64,000 nt of DNA from Propionibacteriaceae bacterium (lineage in GTDB: Bacteria; Actinomycetota; Actinomycetes; Propionibacteriales; Propionibacteriaceae). Positions within the stretch are counted from its first letter, which is position 1; each line of letters begins with the position of its first letter. Location of the stretch: the NCBI GenBank assembly GCA_009782785.1, contig WRIJ01000008.1, forward strand, positions 1 through 64,000, given 5' to 3'. The position numbers and the translations under genes were made by a program. Below the pieces are notes generated by a model that did no database searches, was not told where the DNA came from, and was given only the letters and a program-made list of their open reading frames with translations. Positions 43,160 to 52,597 of this stretch are shown here, piece by piece.

Positions 43160-43584
43160 TTGTTCTCGACACGAACATCATTTCTGTCCTCATGAATCCG
43201 ACCCATCAGGACTATGCCAGGATGACTACCTGGAAAAAGGACAACGCCGAAACAGACTTCTACATCACGAGTGTTTCCCTCGCAGAAATCGCTCAAGGTA
43301 TCGCCATACTGCCCGACGGATCAAAGAAGCACGACCTGCTCGCTGCTAGATCACGACTACTCCTGTCCACAGCTGGTCATGTCCTCACTTTTGACACCGC
43401 TGAAGCCAATGCTTACGGCGAGATCATGGCCCAACGGAAATCCCAAGGGCGCCGCATGAGCATCCTGGATGCCCAGATCGCAGCATGTACGTACGCTGCT
43501 GGTGCGACTCTTGCCACACGGAACACGAAAGACTTCACCGACTGTGGGATCACAGTGGTTGATCCGTACTCACTGGGCAACTAG
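43156..43584 (+). CDS. PIN-domain ribonuclease toxin (FitB/VapC family)
   Basis: A 142-residue PIN nuclease. The acidic metal-binding residues are visible: D5 in VLDTNIIS, the Glu in SLAEIAQG, the Asp in MSILDAQIAA and the late TRNTKDF motif. LDTNIISVLMNP and the overall length fit the FitB/VapC group. These toxins cut specific RNAs, often tRNAs, in a Mg-dependent way. The target cannot be read from sequence. Confidence 0.92.
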   Translation: MIVLDTNIISVLMNPTHQDYARMTTWKKDNAETDFYITSVSLAEIAQGIAILPDGSKKHDLLAARSRLLLSTAGHVLTFDTAEANAYGEIMAQRKSQGRRMSILDAQIAACTYAAGATLATRNTKDFTDCGITVVDPYSLGN

Positions 43585-43652
43585 GCTCCGCTCACATCGG
43601 GGGTCTCACCTGTCCAACCAACGCCACCTCCTGAGTCCTATAGACTGAAGGT

Positions 43653-44366
43653 ATGGATATCACAGACTTGGTTCGGGCAATCGAAAACCGCCACAGTGTC
43701 AGAAAATACGTGGACCAACCCATACCTGAAGAGGTGCGAGGCCCACTCGATGCCATGGCTCAGGACTGCAACCAAGCAACAGGCCTATCCATGAAGGTTG
43801 TCTATGACCATCCTGAGGCTTTTCGGGGAGGGTCGAGTCACTATGGGCGCCTCGAGGGTGTGAGCAACTATATTCTGCTCAGTGGCGCAGGTGGTGGGGC
43901 CGACCATGACCACGGGTATTTTGGTCAGAAAATGGTCCTGCTCGCTCAACACTTGGGTTTGAACACCTGTTGGGCGGGATTGACGTTCAATAAGAAGGTC
44001 GTACGCGCCGAGCTAGACGAAGACAAGGATCTAGCACTGGTGATCGCCTTGGGATATGGATTGACCCCAGGAAAGGCACATAAAACTCGCGGAATCGAGA
44101 AGCTCGGAGGAGTCAATGGTGGCGGGCCTATGCCCGACTGGTTCGTTCGCTGTCTCGAGGCGGTGGCGCTGGCTCCTAGCGCTCGACACCAACAGAAATA
44201 CTTCTTCGAGTTAGACGGAAACCATGTGACAGCTCACCAAGGGAGTTCCTTGACTGGTTTTACTGGAGTTGACCTTGGTATCGCCAAACTCCATTTCGAG
44301 ATAGCATCCGAGGCTACGTTGGGCCCAGACGACCACACCTGGAACTGGTCAGGTCACCAGGTGTGA
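43653..44366 (+). CDS. nitroreductase-family oxidoreductase
   Basis: A 237-residue FMN-dependent family member. It starts with DLVRAIENRHSVRKYVDQPIP, the nitroreductase N-terminal FMN-binding pattern with conserved RHSVR. ILLSGAGGG, FGQKMVLLAQHLGLNTCWAG and the C-terminal TGVDLGIAKLHFEIA (resembling DxGia.hl) follow. It belongs to the variant group with a duplicated or shifted half, sometimes called TM nitroreductase. The physiological substrate is unknown. TAGACT (43641-43646) lies six bases before the ATG, so the mRNA is probably leaderless. Confidence 0.88.
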   Translation: MDITDLVRAIENRHSVRKYVDQPIPEEVRGPLDAMAQDCNQATGLSMKVVYDHPEAFRGGSSHYGRLEGVSNYILLSGAGGGADHDHGYFGQKMVLLAQHLGLNTCWAGLTFNKKVVRAELDEDKDLALVIALGYGLTPGKAHKTRGIEKLGGVNGGGPMPDWFVRCLEAVALAPSARHQQKYFFELDGNHVTAHQGSSLTGFTGVDLGIAKLHFEIASEATLGPDDHTWNWSGHQV

Positions 44367-44415
44367 GGGTTCATGGAAGAATAGAATGAGATGAATACAG
44401 CGAAAGGGTTCCGTC

Positions 44416-44907
44416 ATGGCATCAGATCATTCCTTTGACCTTGTGAGCAAGGTCGATCATCAAGAGGTGGATAATGCCATCAACCAGGCCGCTAAAGAGG
44501 TGCGCCAGCGTTTCGATTTCAAGGACACGCAGACGACAGTGGCGTGGGCTGGGGACAACATCGAGATCGAATCCAGTACGGAAGAACGCGCCAAAGCAGC
44601 CCTCGACGTACTCGAATCTAAACTCATTCGTCGCCAGGTATCGCTCAAATCCATGGAAGCTGGTGAGCCCAGAATCTCAGGGAAACGTACTCACATCACC
44701 TGCCTCATGAAGGCCGGCATCACCGCGGAGAACGCAAAAAAGGTCACCAAGCTCATCCGCGATGAAGGTCCCAAGTCGGTGAAAACACAGATTCAAGGGG
44801 AAGAGGTACGAGTCACCTCCAAGTCCCTCGACGACCTTCAAGCAGTCCAAAAAATGGTCAAAGAAGCCGACTTCGACTTCGCCATCCAATTCACGAACTA
44901 CCGGTAA
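44416..44907 (+). CDS. yajQ: YajQ family (UPF0234) nucleotide-binding protein
   Basis: A 163-residue protein of the YajQ family. It contains [30 protein letters not shown], the [18 protein letters not shown] stretch and the end [12 protein letters not shown]. Family members bind RNA or nucleotides and, in some bacteria, cyclic di-GMP. AAAGGG lies about nine bases before the ATG. The next gene (xthA) begins three bases after its stop. Confidence 0.95.
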   Translation: MASDHSFDLVSKVDHQEVDNAINQAAKEVRQRFDFKDTQTTVAWAGDNIEIESSTEERAKAALDVLESKLIRRQVSLKSMEAGEPRISGKRTHITCLMKAGITAENAKKVTKLIRDEGPKSVKTQIQGEEVRVTSKSLDDLQAVQKMVKEADFDFAIQFTNYR

Positions 44908-44910
44908 ACC

Positions 44911-45726
44911 ATGAAGCTTGTCACTTTCAATGTGAACGGTATCCGTGCAGCGGATCGAAGAGGTTTCCGTCCGTGGTTAGAAACCACACACCCCGACATT
45001 CTGGCTCTTCAAGAAGTACGCTGCCCAGTCGACCAGATTCCTGAAGATATTTTTGCGGGCTACCACGTGGCGTACGATCCAGGTGAACTCGCTGGACGAA
45101 ACGGTGTCGCCCTGATCTCTCGAGCTGAACCCCGTGATGTGCGTATCGGCTTGGTGGGTGATGAAGAATTTGGCCACGAAGGACGCTATATCGAAGCCGA
45201 CTATGACCTTGAAATCGGGAATATCACCGTGGCTTCCCTCTATCTGCCCAAGGGTGCAGTTCCCCAGGAATCCGAGGCTGCCCAAGCCAAGTTTGAACGC
45301 AAAATGAGGTTCTGTGTCACCTTGGCTGACCATTTTCGTTCCTCGGTTGCCCGTGCGGAAAAAGCCAAACGTCACTACACCTGCTTGGGTGATTACAACA
45401 TTGCTCGCACGCAGCAGGATCTCTACAACCATAAATCGAAGAAACCACTCGATGGTTTCCTTCCCGAAGAGCGCACCTGGCTGACTAACACCCTGGACGT
45501 GGGTCTCAGTGATGTCGTACGCGCACTGCACCCAGACGATCAAGGCCCGTACTCGTGGTGGAGTTGGCGTGGTGGCTCCTGGGATCGAGGGTACGGATGG
45601 AGAATCGACTACCACCTCACGACCCCTGATCTCGCCGAGAGGGCCGTCTTTGGTGACACGGACAAAGCAGAATCCTACGAGGCACGGATCTCCGATCATG
45701 CCCCAGTGATCGTGGAATACCAGTAG
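44911..45726 (+). CDS. xthA: exodeoxyribonuclease III / AP endonuclease
   Basis: A 271-residue exonuclease-endonuclease-phosphatase fold enzyme that removes abasic-site and 3'-blocked lesions. It begins MKLVTFNVNGIRAA; the catalytic Glu lies in LALQEVRCP; GRYIEADY, LGDYNIARTQQDLYN, RGYGWRIDYHL and the final SDHAPVIVEY are the standard motifs. It lies close behind yajQ and 13 bases before the metallophosphoesterase gene, so it is probably in one operon with both. Confidence 0.96.
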   Translation: MKLVTFNVNGIRAADRRGFRPWLETTHPDILALQEVRCPVDQIPEDIFAGYHVAYDPGELAGRNGVALISRAEPRDVRIGLVGDEEFGHEGRYIEADYDLEIGNITVASLYLPKGAVPQESEAAQAKFERKMRFCVTLADHFRSSVARAEKAKRHYTCLGDYNIARTQQDLYNHKSKKPLDGFLPEERTWLTNTLDVGLSDVVRALHPDDQGPYSWWSWRGGSWDRGYGWRIDYHLTTPDLAERAVFGDTDKAESYEARISDHAPVIVEYQ

Positions 45727-45739
45727 GGCTCCACCGACC

Positions 45740-46975
45740 ATGAGTTTGCCGTTACTGCTTGTCGTTCTTGGTCTGGTCATCTGGATCTACCTGTGTGGTG
45801 CGCTCGCTGTTCTCACCAAGGTGCGCCTGCGCTGGGCGATTGTTATCGCCATCATGGCGGCAGTGGTCACAGCAAGTTCACTGAGTACGATTCTTGCCAC
45901 CTCGACGCTGGGGGCCACACCGTATCGAATTCCACTGACGATCGCCTCACTGGAGGTCACCTGGCTGTTCTATCTTTGCTGCACCCTGACCTTGGTCTAC
46001 CTCATCGGTGGTCTCTGGTGGATTGTGCGGCGATGGTTAAAAACGCCCTCACAACCAGCGCGTGCCGTGGAGCAAACTCCACGTCTGCCCGCAAGAATCC
46101 TTACCCTTCGATTACTCAGTGTCCTGGCCATCGCTGTCAGCCTCGTGATAACGGGGTACGGCTTCGTCAAAGCCCAGCGCCCTGTTGTCACTGAAATCAC
46201 GGCAAGTTTCGATGATTTTCCTCCCAACTTCGATGGGATGACTATTGCTCTCGTCACTGACATCCACATTGGTGCGACAACCCGCCCCTCCTTTCTCCCC
46301 ATGGTGGTTTCCCAGATCAATGCCACTGAACCTGATCTTATTGTGATCGCTGGTGACCTTGTGGATGGGCCCATGGACTCTCTGAGCGAACAGATGGAGC
46401 CCCTAGGGGATCTCACTGCTGCCTATGGTGTTGTCATGACCATGGGAAACCACGATTCTTTCCTCGACGCCGTATTATGGATGGACTATTTCACGTCCCT
46501 GGGTATCACCGTTCTCGCGAATGACGCACTGGTGTTGCATCGTGGAGACCAGCGCCTAGAAGTCCTAGGAATCCATGATCACTATGCCTACTCTGGATTG
46601 GTTCCCGACCTCACACAAGCGCTTCAAGCCGTGGATCCATTACCCCCAACCGATCCGCATTTCCGTATCCTGGTTGCCCACCAGCCACTTCAAGTGTTCT
46701 CCGAGAACAACCTTGCCTCACGGTCTCAGATTTCACTCCACCTGTCAGGACACACTCATGGTGGGCAATTGTGGCCCATGGGAGCCTATACTTCGCGCAA
46801 CCAACCATTCATGTCCGGGGTCCACGACGTCGATGGGATAACAGTGGTCACCTCCCGGGGAGTCGGGAATTGGCTGACCCCTGCCCGGGTCGGAGCTGAG
46901 CCGGAAATCATTCTTCTGAGCTTGTCGGCTGCTTCTCCCCCAGCCCCTGATTCTTTACACGATGACACTGGTTAG
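45740..46975 (+). CDS. membrane-anchored metallophosphoesterase
   Basis: A 411-residue protein. Four hydrophobic segments occupy the first 150 residues (about 4-26, 32-52, 70-92 and 126-146), followed by a calcineurin-like phosphoesterase domain. Metal-binding motifs: LVTDIHIG, AGDLVDG, MGNHDS and SGHTHGGQ. The arrangement resembles YkuE/YaeI-type enzymes, which act on membrane lipids or pyrophosphates. Substrate unknown. It overlaps the next gene by 14 bases. Confidence 0.88.
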   Translation: MSLPLLLVVLGLVIWIYLCGALAVLTKVRLRWAIVIAIMAAVVTASSLSTILATSTLGATPYRIPLTIASLEVTWLFYLCCTLTLVYLIGGLWWIVRRWLKTPSQPARAVEQTPRLPARILTLRLLSVLAIAVSLVITGYGFVKAQRPVVTEITASFDDFPPNFDGMTIALVTDIHIGATTRPSFLPMVVSQINATEPDLIVIAGDLVDGPMDSLSEQMEPLGDLTAAYGVVMTMGNHDSFLDAVLWMDYFTSLGITVLANDALVLHRGDQRLEVLGIHDHYAYSGLVPDLTQALQAVDPLPPTDPHFRILVAHQPLQVFSENNLASRSQISLHLSGHTHGGQLWPMGAYTSRNQPFMSGVHDVDGITVVTSRGVGNWLTPARVGAEPEIILLSLSAASPPAPDSLHDDTG

Positions 46976-48350
46976 ATCAGCAGCCACCCGAGTATGGAAA
47001 ACACTCCTGTGGTCCTTGCGCCTACCCACCAAAGAGCATGCACTGGGCTGGTGGTTAGCCACACGCTGCATGGTGCTACTTGCGTGGGTTGTGGTTGGTT
47101 TTTCGACCCATGGTGATGTTTTGTACTACCACTGGCATATTGATCAGCTCTTTCACGGTACGCCAGCACAAGACATCCTCAAGGAGTACCCCACTCCCCT
47201 GGTGTGGATACTCTCGATCCCCTACATTCTGGGTTTCGGAACACCCAGTGGGTACCTCTTCATTTTTCTCGCCCTCTTCCTCCTTGGTGATGGGCTCATG
47301 GGATATACCTTGTGGCGTAGTGCTCGCTGGTGTGGTACCAACCCGCGCCCAGCAGTCATCTTCTGGATATGGTTCGTGGTGGCCCTTGGCCCGATTATCT
47401 ACACCCGACTGGATTTCCTCACAACGGCTGTAGCAACGATGGGGTTGATTGCGCTCGTACGCTCACGGCCCGCCACCTCCGGGGCCATCATGGCTCTGGG
47501 CACCTCACTGAAACTCTGGCCAGCACTATTGTGGCCAGCCACAGCAATCAATCGACGAGCCGTGAGCCGAACGGTCCTAGGTTTTTGCACAGTTGGCCTC
47601 GGATTGGTCATCTTGTCAGTGGTCTTCGCCGGATGGGAGCGTCTGATATCTCCACTCACCTGGCAATCTGAGCGTGGGCTTCACATGGAATCAGTGTTTG
47701 CCACACCAGGAATGCTTGCCCGTTTGTTCGACACAGGTCCAGGAGAACAATGGAGCGTCTATCTCTCAACTTTTAATGCTTGGGAGATCACAGGTCCAGG
47801 AAGTGCCATTCTGACTACCTGTTCGTCTGCAGCATTTATCACCGGTACTCTTCTCATTGTCACTCTCTATGCTGGATGGTTGACCCATCGGAGTCGAACA
47901 ACCATGGAAGCAGTCATCTTGGTGATCGTGGCCATCGCCATCATCATTGTCACCAACAAGACCTTTTCCCCGCAATACATCATCTGGATCTCAGGGCCTA
48001 TTGCCATGGCGTTGCTTATCGCACACCAACCGAGCAAGGAGACCTGTACGGCGAGCAGATTGCCTTCACCTGATCAAATACTGCACTCTCGCCAGCACAT
48101 CCACGGGCGCGAATCCTCTCACCTCACTCAGCAACTGGCCCGAGGGACCATCATCATGGCTGTACTCACCCAACTCATCTACCCAGTCTTATATCGCCAC
48201 TACATCATTTCTTCAGCAATGACACCTGTGGCGATAGGGATCCTCACAATCCGAAACCTGAGCATCACTGTCGGTACGATCGCCCTGGCTATCTATTGTT
48301 GGAGGAATATTTCTTTCCAGTCCAAGTCCGCAGGGTCGATGCATTCCTAA
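46962..48350 (+). CDS. polytopic GT87-like (DUF2029) mannosyltransferase homologue
   Basis: A 462-residue membrane protein with roughly ten hydrophobic helices. Family-type features: an acidic residue in the first extracytoplasmic loop (STHGDVLYYHWHIDQLF), the YPTPLVW segment, LDFLTTAVA, and GTSLKLWPALLWP, which is typical of GT87/DUF2029 proteins. Actinobacterial relatives such as PimE add mannose from polyprenyl-phosphate-mannose to PIM lipids outside the membrane. A specific reaction is only inferred. It converges on clpX; both stop codons lie in one inverted repeat. Confidence 0.78.
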   Translation: MTLVRSAATRVWKTLLWSLRLPTKEHALGWWLATRCMVLLAWVVVGFSTHGDVLYYHWHIDQLFHGTPAQDILKEYPTPLVWILSIPYILGFGTPSGYLFIFLALFLLGDGLMGYTLWRSARWCGTNPRPAVIFWIWFVVALGPIIYTRLDFLTTAVATMGLIALVRSRPATSGAIMALGTSLKLWPALLWPATAINRRAVSRTVLGFCTVGLGLVILSVVFAGWERLISPLTWQSERGLHMESVFATPGMLARLFDTGPGEQWSVYLSTFNAWEITGPGSAILTTCSSAAFITGTLLIVTLYAGWLTHRSRTTMEAVILVIVAIAIIIVTNKTFSPQYIIWISGPIAMALLIAHQPSKETCTASRLPSPDQILHSRQHIHGRESSHLTQQLARGTIIMAVLTQLIYPVLYRHYIISSAMTPVAIGILTIRNLSITVGTIALAIYCWRNISFQSKSAGSMHS

Positions 48351-48378
48351 CCATAAGTGACAGGTTGGCTTGTGGTTA
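48348..48378. terminator. bidirectional terminator-like inverted repeat
   Basis: TAACCATAAG (48348-48357) and CTTGTGGTTA (48369-48378) pair over ten bases with one wobble around an 11-base loop. The left arm begins with the stop codon of the GT87-like gene, the right arm ends with the clpX stop. No long T-run follows, so efficiency is uncertain. Confidence 0.5.
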
Positions 48379-49653
48379 GGCGGCTTGAGCTCTCACCGGT
48401 TCACTGAGGGCAACCTTGGGCACTAAGGTCACAGATGACTTGCCCGCAATGGCATCACCATCAACCACAACCTGAGCAATCTCTTCACGGCTCGGCACTT
48501 CAAACATCACATCAAGCAGGGTCTCTTCGACGATAGCGCGCAAGCCGCGAGCCCCTGTTTTTCGTTCCAGGGCCAGATCGGCGATAGCATCAATGGCTTC
48601 ATCGGTGAATTGCAGGTCAACCCCATCCAGCTCAAAGAGTCGACAGAATTGTTTGAGCAGAGCATTCTTCGGTTCCACCATGATCCTGACCAAGGTTTCT
48701 CGATCCAATGACTCGACGGCCGCCATCATGGGTAACCTGCCAATGAATTCTGGAATAAGTCCATATTTGTGAAGGTCTTCAGGACGTGCATGGGCGAAGA
48801 GTTCATCCCCGCTGATGCGTTCCCCTACTTGCTGTGTGGTGAAACCCAAAGGGTGATTTCCCAAACGAGTAGCAACAATGTCCTCAAGTCCAGCGAAAGC
48901 TCCACCCACGATGAATAAAATGTTATTAGTGTCGATCTGGATGTAGTCCTGGTGAGGGTGCTTGCGCCCTCCTTGCGGTGGCACTGAAGCCACTGTACCT
49001 TCCAGAATCTTCAGCAATGCCTGTTGGACACCTTCCCCAGAAACGTCCCTGGTCAACGATGGATTCTCAGCTTTGCGGGCAACCTTGTCGATTTCATCGA
49101 TATAGATAATGCCTGTCTCTGCTCTCTTCACATCATGGTCGGCGGCTTGAAGAAGTTTGAGAAGAATATTCTCAACATCCTCACCGACATACCCTGCTTC
49201 AGTCAAAGCTGTGGCATCCGCCATGGCAAAAGGTACGTTGAGCATGCGAGCAAGAGTCTGAGCTAGATAGGTCTTTCCACAACCTGTGGGGCCCATGAGC
49301 AAGATGTTGGACTTTGATAGTTCGACATTCTCCTGGCCTGCTGCGGCTTTCGGGGCGACATTGATTCTCTTGTAATGGTTATACACCGCGACTGCCAGGG
49401 TCTTTTTCGCAACGTCTTGCCCAATGACATACTCGTCAAGAAAAGCCGAGATCTGTTCAGGTTTGGGTAGTTCGTTGGTGGGGTTCAGCTCTGTAGCGCC
49501 GCTGAGCTCCTCATCAATGATTTCATTACACAAGTCAATGCATTCATCACAGATATACACCCCAGGACCAGCAATAAGCTTGATCACCTGTTTTTGACTC
49601 TTGCCACAAAATGAGCACTTCAGCAGTGCACTAGATTCACCCAGTCGCGCCAT
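48376..49653 (-). CDS. clpX: ClpX ATPase subunit of ClpXP protease
   Basis: A 425-residue AAA+ unfoldase. The N-terminal zinc-binding domain has C13, C16, C35 and C38; Walker A is GPTGCGKT (121-128); [13 protein letters not shown] holds the GYVG pore loop; IIYIDEIDK is Walker B; and the sensor region [13 protein letters not shown] follows. It delivers proteins to ClpP1P2, encoded just upstream on the same strand, as is common in actinobacteria. Confidence 0.98.
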   Translation of the reverse strand: MARLGESSALLKCSFCGKSQKQVIKLIAGPGVYICDECIDLCNEIIDEELSGATELNPTNELPKPEQISAFLDEYVIGQDVAKKTLAVAVYNHYKRINVAPKAAAGQENVELSKSNILLMGPTGCGKTYLAQTLARMLNVPFAMADATALTEAGYVGEDVENILLKLLQAADHDVKRAETGIIYIDEIDKVARKAENPSLTRDVSGEGVQQALLKILEGTVASVPPQGGRKHPHQDYIQIDTNNILFIVGGAFAGLEDIVATRLGNHPLGFTTQQVGERISGDELFAHARPEDLHKYGLIPEFIGRLPMMAAVESLDRETLVRIMVEPKNALLKQFCRLFELDGVDLQFTDEAIDAIADLALERKTGARGLRAIVEETLLDVMFEVPSREEIAQVVVDGDAIAGKSSVTLVPKVALSEPVRAQAA

Positions 49654-49672
49654 GATCGTCTCGCTTCCTCAT

Positions 49673-50317
49673 CTAGCTGCTTGTCAGAATCTCGTCGATG
49701 ATTCCATAATCAAGAGCTTCTTGGGCTGTGAGATATTTGTCTCGTTCAATATCTTGAGAGACCTTCTTGACGTCTTGACCCGTATTCGAGGCAAGCATCT
49801 CCTCCATGAGAGAACGAATCCTCAAGATCTCCTTCGCTTGGATTTCCAGGTCGGAAGACTGCCCATAGGACCCCTCCCCGGAAATAGCTGGTTGATGGAT
49901 GAGAATTCGCGAGTTGGGAAGTGCCAGCCTCTTTCCTGGAGTGCCTGCTGACAGCAGGACGGCAGCTGCCGAGGCAGCCTGACCTAGACACACCGTCTGG
50001 ATGTCTGGTTTGACGAAACCCATCGTGTCATAGATCGCTGTCAGAGCAGTAAAAGACCCACCTGGGGAATTGATATAGATCGAAATCTGGCGTTCAGCAT
50101 CCATCGACTGCAAGCACAACAGCTGCGCCATCACGGCATTAGCAATGTCGTCGGTGATAGGTGTACCGAGGAAGATGATTCTCTCTTCAAAGAGCTTCGT
50201 GTACGGATCTACTCTGCGTACACCATAACTCGTACGCTCCTCCCACTGAGGGATGTAGTACTCAGCTGAGGGAAGATGCGGAGCAAGGGAAGAAAACTGG
50301 TCAGGGTTCATCATCAC
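49673..50317 (-). CDS. clpP2: ClpP protease subunit (ClpP2-type)
   Basis: A 214-residue serine protease subunit. The catalytic Ser lies in LGQAASAAAVLLSAG, the His in RILIHQPAIS, and the Asp in the QDIERDKYLTAQEAL region. The EERIIFLGTPITDD start and YINSPGGSF oxyanion segment are standard. In actinobacteria ClpP1 and ClpP2 form a mixed tetradecamer, active only together. Three ATGs in a row make the exact start uncertain. It lies eight bases after clpP1 and 19 before clpX. Confidence 0.97.
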   Translation of the reverse strand: MMMNPDQFSSLAPHLPSAEYYIPQWEERTSYGVRRVDPYTKLFEERIIFLGTPITDDIANAVMAQLLCLQSMDAERQISIYINSPGGSFTALTAIYDTMGFVKPDIQTVCLGQAASAAAVLLSAGTPGKRLALPNSRILIHQPAISGEGSYGQSSDLEIQAKEILRIRSLMEEMLASNTGQDVKKVSQDIERDKYLTAQEALDYGIIDEILTSS

Positions 50318-50325
50318 AATAATCC

Positions 50326-50910
50326 TTAGCTATTGGGCGCGCCAGCGCTAATTTGGGAAGCGCGCTCGAAAACATGGTCAATGAACCCATAGGCTTGGGC
50401 TTGTTCAGCTGTGAACCAACGATCACGATCTGAGTCAGCTTCAATTTGTTCCACACTTTGACCCGTATGCTGAGCAATCAACTGGCTCATCGTCTTCTTA
50501 ATATGCATGGACTGCTCTGCTTGAATGCGGATATCGGAGGCTGTTCCTCCGAGACCACCGGAGGGTTGGTGCATCATGATGCGGCTGTGCGGCAGGGCGT
50601 ACCTCTTACCATGGGCGCCTGCCGACAAAAGGAATTGCCCCATGGATGCTGCCAAACCTATCGCAACTGTTGCCACATCATTAGAGATCCACTGCATGGT
50701 ATCGAAGATCGCCATTCCGGAATCAACCGAACCACCTGGGGAATTAATATAGAGGTAGATGTCTTTCACCGGGTCTTCTGCATTCAACAGCAGCATCTGC
50801 GCACAGATCGCATTGGCATTCTCATCGCGTACCTCCGAACCAAGGAACACAATTCTGTTTTTCAACAGGGCCTGGTAGACATTGTCACTCATCGTACCTG
50901 GGGTGTTCAT
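50326..50910 (-). CDS. clpP1: ClpP protease subunit (ClpP1-type)
   Basis: A 194-residue ClpP: KNRIVFLGSEVRDENAN, YINSPGGSVDSGMAIFD, the catalytic Ser in GLAASMGQFLLSAG, the His in RIMMHQPSGG and the Asp in DSDRDRWFTAEQA. The start is not certain: a GTG at 50943, ATG at 50910 and ATG at 50892 are all in frame; the last has AGG a few bases upstream. The 180-base gap to tig must hold the promoter of the clp operon; I see no convincing ClgR box. Confidence 0.96.
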   Translation of the reverse strand: MNTPGTMSDNVYQALLKNRIVFLGSEVRDENANAICAQMLLLNAEDPVKDIYLYINSPGGSVDSGMAIFDTMQWISNDVATVAIGLAASMGQFLLSAGAHGKRYALPHSRIMMHQPSGGLGGTASDIRIQAEQSMHIKKTMSQLIAQHTGQSVEQIEADSDRDRWFTAEQAQAYGFIDHVFERASQISAGAPNS

Positions 50911-51090
50911 GTCCGCCGCAGTAGTTTCACAAGTATCTCTCACGGAAAGGAAGGTTACCTGTCTAGTCTGACAAATCCTGACAATCGCCTGGCGTGTTCG
51001 CTCTCAGCACACTTTCACGGGTAAAACACGCGCTGCCAACAGCAAAAATCTCACCAGGTGATCACTAAGTCTCAACCTTGCATCAATATC

Positions 51091-52470
51091 CTACGAGGAG
51101 GAATCATCACCCTCGTCCGCGTCGCTAACCTGCGGTTGTGAGGCACTCATCACAGCCTTCATATCAATCGTTGCACCAGTCGGATCACTTACTTTGGCTC
51201 CAGCCACGAGAGAATCCAGTGCTTTCGCTTGGCGGATTTGGCTCATCCATTCACTCAAATGATCGTGTTCTTTCATGTGCTCGACCTCTTGCTCTGGGGT
51301 CGTTTGGTTCTCTTGCGCCCTCTGGATGATAAATTCTGTGAGATCGTGTTGATCCACTCCGATCCCAGATTCGTTAGCTATGCGGTCCAAGATGATTTCT
51401 GCACGTATTCCACGCTCCACTGATGACCTGGTTGATTCCATGAATTGTTTCTCGGTGTTCATAGTCTCGTCGCCTACGCGAGCCAGATAATCCTCAAGGG
51501 TCATTCCTGCGGTCTTCAATTGCTCCAGCATCGTCGAGGTACGACGGTTGGTTTCATCATCAATCAGCTGCAGGGGTACGTCAAAAGAGGTACGAGAAAT
51601 GACTTCGTCCAGGATTGCTGAGCGTGCCTGACGGAATTGATCCATGACCGCCATCTGTTCCACAGCTTTGCGAAGGTCATCTTTCATTTCCTCGACAGAG
51701 TCGAATTGTGAAACCATCGACGCGAATTCGTCATCAATCTCCGGCAGGGTTCTTGCTTGGACTTTCGTCACAGTCACCGTAATATCGGCTGACTCACCTT
51801 CCCACGGTCCACCAACAAGGGTAGAAGTGAAAGTCTTTTCGTCTCCAAGGTGTGATCCCAGGAGAGCTTCATCGAGACCATCAAGCATTTGCCCAGAACC
51901 AAGAACGTATGTCACTCCTTTAGCATTGGCATCACCCAGGACTTCACCATCACGGCGAGCCACGAGGTTGATGACCACTTGATCTCCGTCTTCACAGGGA
52001 CGATCAACATCACTCACTTCTGCGAAACGCTCTTGGAGGACTGCCAGTTTCTCAGTGAGTGTTTTCTCGGTATCGTCACTGGCATCAACACTTACCTCCA
52101 GGGCAGAAAAGTCTGGGAGGTCAAAGCTTGGAAGAATATCCACTTCCATCGTCACCTCGCTCACCTCAGTAGCACTCAAGGTTGACAGCTCTACTACTGG
52201 CTGCCCTAAAGGAGTGAGCTGATGGGTTTCTAGCGCTTGGGTATAGGCCGCAGGTAGATACTCTTGTACTGCTTCAGTGAGGACCGCTTCCTTCCCCAAG
52301 TGAGTTTCGACGATCTTTTCAGGAATATGTCCTTTTCGAAAGCCGGGGATCGACATGGTTGATCCAAGATCGCGGAAAGCCTTTTTCATCGCTGGGGCGA
52401 GTTCGTCTGGTTCAATGGTGAGCAGAATCTTGACACGGGTATCGCTGAGCTTCTCGACTGTGCTGGGCAA
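51091..52470 (-). CDS. tig: trigger factor (ribosome-associated chaperone)
   Basis: A 459-residue ribosome-bound chaperone and peptidyl-prolyl isomerase. The N-terminal ribosome-binding signature is GFRKGHIPEKIVE (about 43-55). The PPIase domain (about 150-240) contains GDQVVINLVARRDGE, and the C-terminal helical arms follow. The last 30 residues are acidic (DADEGDDSSS). Located next to the clpP1-clpP2-clpX genes, the usual bacterial tig-clpP-clpX context. It seems to have its own promoter in the 127-base gap to the sigma-factor gene. Confidence 0.97.
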   Translation of the reverse strand: MPSTVEKLSDTRVKILLTIEPDELAPAMKKAFRDLGSTMSIPGFRKGHIPEKIVETHLGKEAVLTEAVQEYLPAAYTQALETHQLTPLGQPVVELSTLSATEVSEVTMEVDILPSFDLPDFSALEVSVDASDDTEKTLTEKLAVLQERFAEVSDVDRPCEDGDQVVINLVARRDGEVLGDANAKGVTYVLGSGQMLDGLDEALLGSHLGDEKTFTSTLVGGPWEGESADITVTVTKVQARTLPEIDDEFASMVSQFDSVEEMKDDLRKAVEQMAVMDQFRQARSAILDEVISRTSFDVPLQLIDDETNRRTSTMLEQLKTAGMTLEDYLARVGDETMNTEKQFMESTRSSVERGIRAEIILDRIANESGIGVDQHDLTEFIIQRAQENQTTPEQEVEHMKEHDHLSEWMSQIRQAKALDSLVAGAKVSDPTGATIDMKAVMSASQPQVSDADEGDDSSS

Positions 52471-52573
52471 GGGAACACTCCTGAGGATTGTGGGTCTAGG
52501 TCAGGAGGTAATCGTACCGGCTTGCCATCACCCACGCCATCTCACGGGCGTCTTACATCCATGGAGGTCCCAC

Positions 52574-52592
52574 TTCGCTGGAGCTCAGCGAA
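52574..52592 (-). terminator. hairpin after the sigma-factor gene
   Basis: Five bases past the stop codon, TTCGCTG and CAGCGAA form a perfect seven-base stem with a five-base loop. No T-run follows, so it may only stabilise the mRNA end. Confidence 0.35.
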
Positions 52593-52597
52593 ATGAT

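Noticed and set aside
50980-51020. Possible ClgR operator upstream of clpP1 (TTCGCTCTCAGCAC)
   Set aside because: Only one half-site fits the CGC-N5-GCG pattern; the second arm is degenerate.
52471-52597. tRNA or small RNA between tig and the sigma gene
   Set aside because: No cloverleaf can be drawn; only a seven-base hairpin next to the sigma stop codon is seen.
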